Part shown: positions 63,056 to 64,000 of the stretch, piece by piece | Numbering within the stretch: the stretch's first letter is position 1 | Layout: each line of letters opens with the position of its first letter | Assembly (NCBI GenBank): GCA_025677815.1 | Contig: JAIXMP010000024.1 | Coordinates: forward strand, 186,001-250,000 | DNA length: 64,000 bases | Reading direction: 5' to 3' | Origin: Phascolomyces articulosus | Lineage: Eukaryota > Mucoromycota > Mucoromycetes > Mucorales > Lichtheimiaceae | Made by a program: the position numbers and the translations under genes | The notes under the pieces: generated by a model | What the model was told of the DNA's origin: nothing | Databases searched by the model: none | Seen by the model: only the letters and a program-made list of their open reading frames with translations

Positions 63056-64000
63056 CTATTGAAATTCATTGCTCGTTTAATGACTTTCTGTTGTTTTTTA
63101 AAAAGATCGCTCTTCTCCATTGAATAGTCATGCCGTATCCCCATTCATCATTGAACAATCTCTCTCTTTTTTCCAAGAAAAAAAAAAGACCCCCATTCAT
63201 TTTTTGTCTCGAGTCCTTTTCCCTTTTGACTCACTTCTTGTCGTCTTTGTTATATCTGGCATATTAATCTATATAAAATTAATATAAATATGGTATAATA
63301 GACAGGTAGTAATAGGAATAAGATATAGCTATCCAAAAACAATTGGAATAAACGTAGGGTTCAAATAAGTTAGTATGTACCGGATCAACGAAGGGTATCA
63401 ACTTATTTTAAGTACCTAAACTCCACATTCATCCAAATAAAGCCAGGTGTGTTTAGATAATACCAAATTAATAACCATGTGAAAATTGTTTTATATATTT
63501 CAAATGAAGCTCCCTCATTTCATCTGAGTTATTAATACGATGGAGAACGGGAAGCCTGTTAAAGTTGGGGTTCTTTTGATGAGTCTTCTTACTACTAGCA
63601 ACTTTTACTGAATTTCATTTATCCTGATTTGTTCTTTATGCAAAGACGCACGTACAATTTTACATAAACGTATGTAACGCATTTTGTCAAATAAATCTAT
63701 AAAAAAAGATCGAGTGTCATTATAGACTTTATGCATGTTCTATTATTAATGCAATAGTAACCTGTCCTAAAGTTAAGGCTAAATTTGCCATTTATTACTG
63801 CAACTTTCTTCATTTCGTGTAGATACATATTACTTTATGATTTTCCTCATTATATAATAACTAATTTAATTAAACAATGTTATACCTAGAAACTTCACAT
63901 GGAGTTTGTATGTAATGTAAAGTATCCTATTTTGTCAAAAAGATCACCAGAACGATTCAATATACACACAGGATTTTTCCTCATTTTAGGCGGTTCAATA
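63056..64000. other. 5' flank of the acyltransferase gene and intergenic DNA
   Basis: Probably contains the acyltransferase promoter and perhaps a short first exon near 63190-63200. The frame at 62800-63144 overlaps the enzyme in another phase and is a shadow. From 63250 to the end the DNA is AT-rich with no supportable gene. Confidence 0.55.

Noticed and set aside
62800..63144. 114-codon minus-strand frame overlapping the acyltransferase
   Set aside because: Out of phase with the conserved LPAAT motifs; contains no recognisable domain.

Overview
The window is nuclear DNA of a filamentous fungus, most likely an early-diverging one of the Mucoromycota (Mucorales or a relative). The reasons are very AT-rich intergenic DNA, short spliceosomal introns (about 50-260 nt, gtaag-type donors, tatag/ttag acceptors), the standard genetic code, many homopolymer and dinucleotide tracts, and low-complexity S/T/P/Q/N-rich protein arms. 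The gene set also fits: a STK32/YANK-type kinase, a DUF1752 (GATA-N) protein, a ZFC3H1/Red1-type zinc-finger protein and mitochondrial PSD1 and MEF2. There is no prophage, CRISPR array or bacterial operon. Species assignment is inference.

Layout. 1-482: start of an F-box/TPR gene running off the left edge (minus). 1851-2331: two orphan exons (minus). 6011-7577: seven-TM protein with a 12-nt microexon (minus). 8608-12389: large protein with an H2A-like histone-fold segment (minus). 13895-15470: DUF1752 protein (minus). 19030-20510: ANKRD54-like ankyrin protein (plus). 21751-23427: two reading frames joined by an ATGA stop/start overlap (plus). 23842-27918: tail-anchored protein with two START domains and a pure CAA polyglutamine tract (minus). 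33788-34873: intronless MYND-finger protein (plus). 40993-43746: mitochondrial EF-G2/MEF2 (plus). 44053-46406: ZFC3H1/Red1-like protein (minus), divergent from mitochondrial phosphatidylserine decarboxylase at 46982-48929 (plus). 50729-51226: small CAAX-box protein (plus). 53487-54303: ribosomal protein eL6 (plus). 54957-59097: NCLX/CCX-type cation/Ca2+ exchanger (plus). 59565-61114: STK32/YANK kinase (minus). 61801-63055: 1-acylglycerol-3-phosphate acyltransferase (minus).

Genes are separated by AT-rich spacers, two of them about 6 kb long (27919-33787 and 34874-40992). The second holds a degenerate tandem repeat and tRNA-promoter-like motifs. There is no metabolic cluster. Three genes concern membrane lipids (START protein, PSD1, LPAAT) and two concern mitochondrial function (MEF2, PSD1), but they are scattered and look independently controlled. 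The exon models below were built by hand from splice signals and reading-frame continuity. Almost all joins keep frame exactly, which is the main support for them.

The items most worth a second look are the ATGA-overlapping pair, the double-START tail-anchored protein, the uncharacterised histone-fold protein, the CAAX protein, two in-frame GC-AG introns, the 12-nt microexon, the 22-bp perfect inverted repeat near 1.1 kb and the repeat block at 39.5-40.15 kb.
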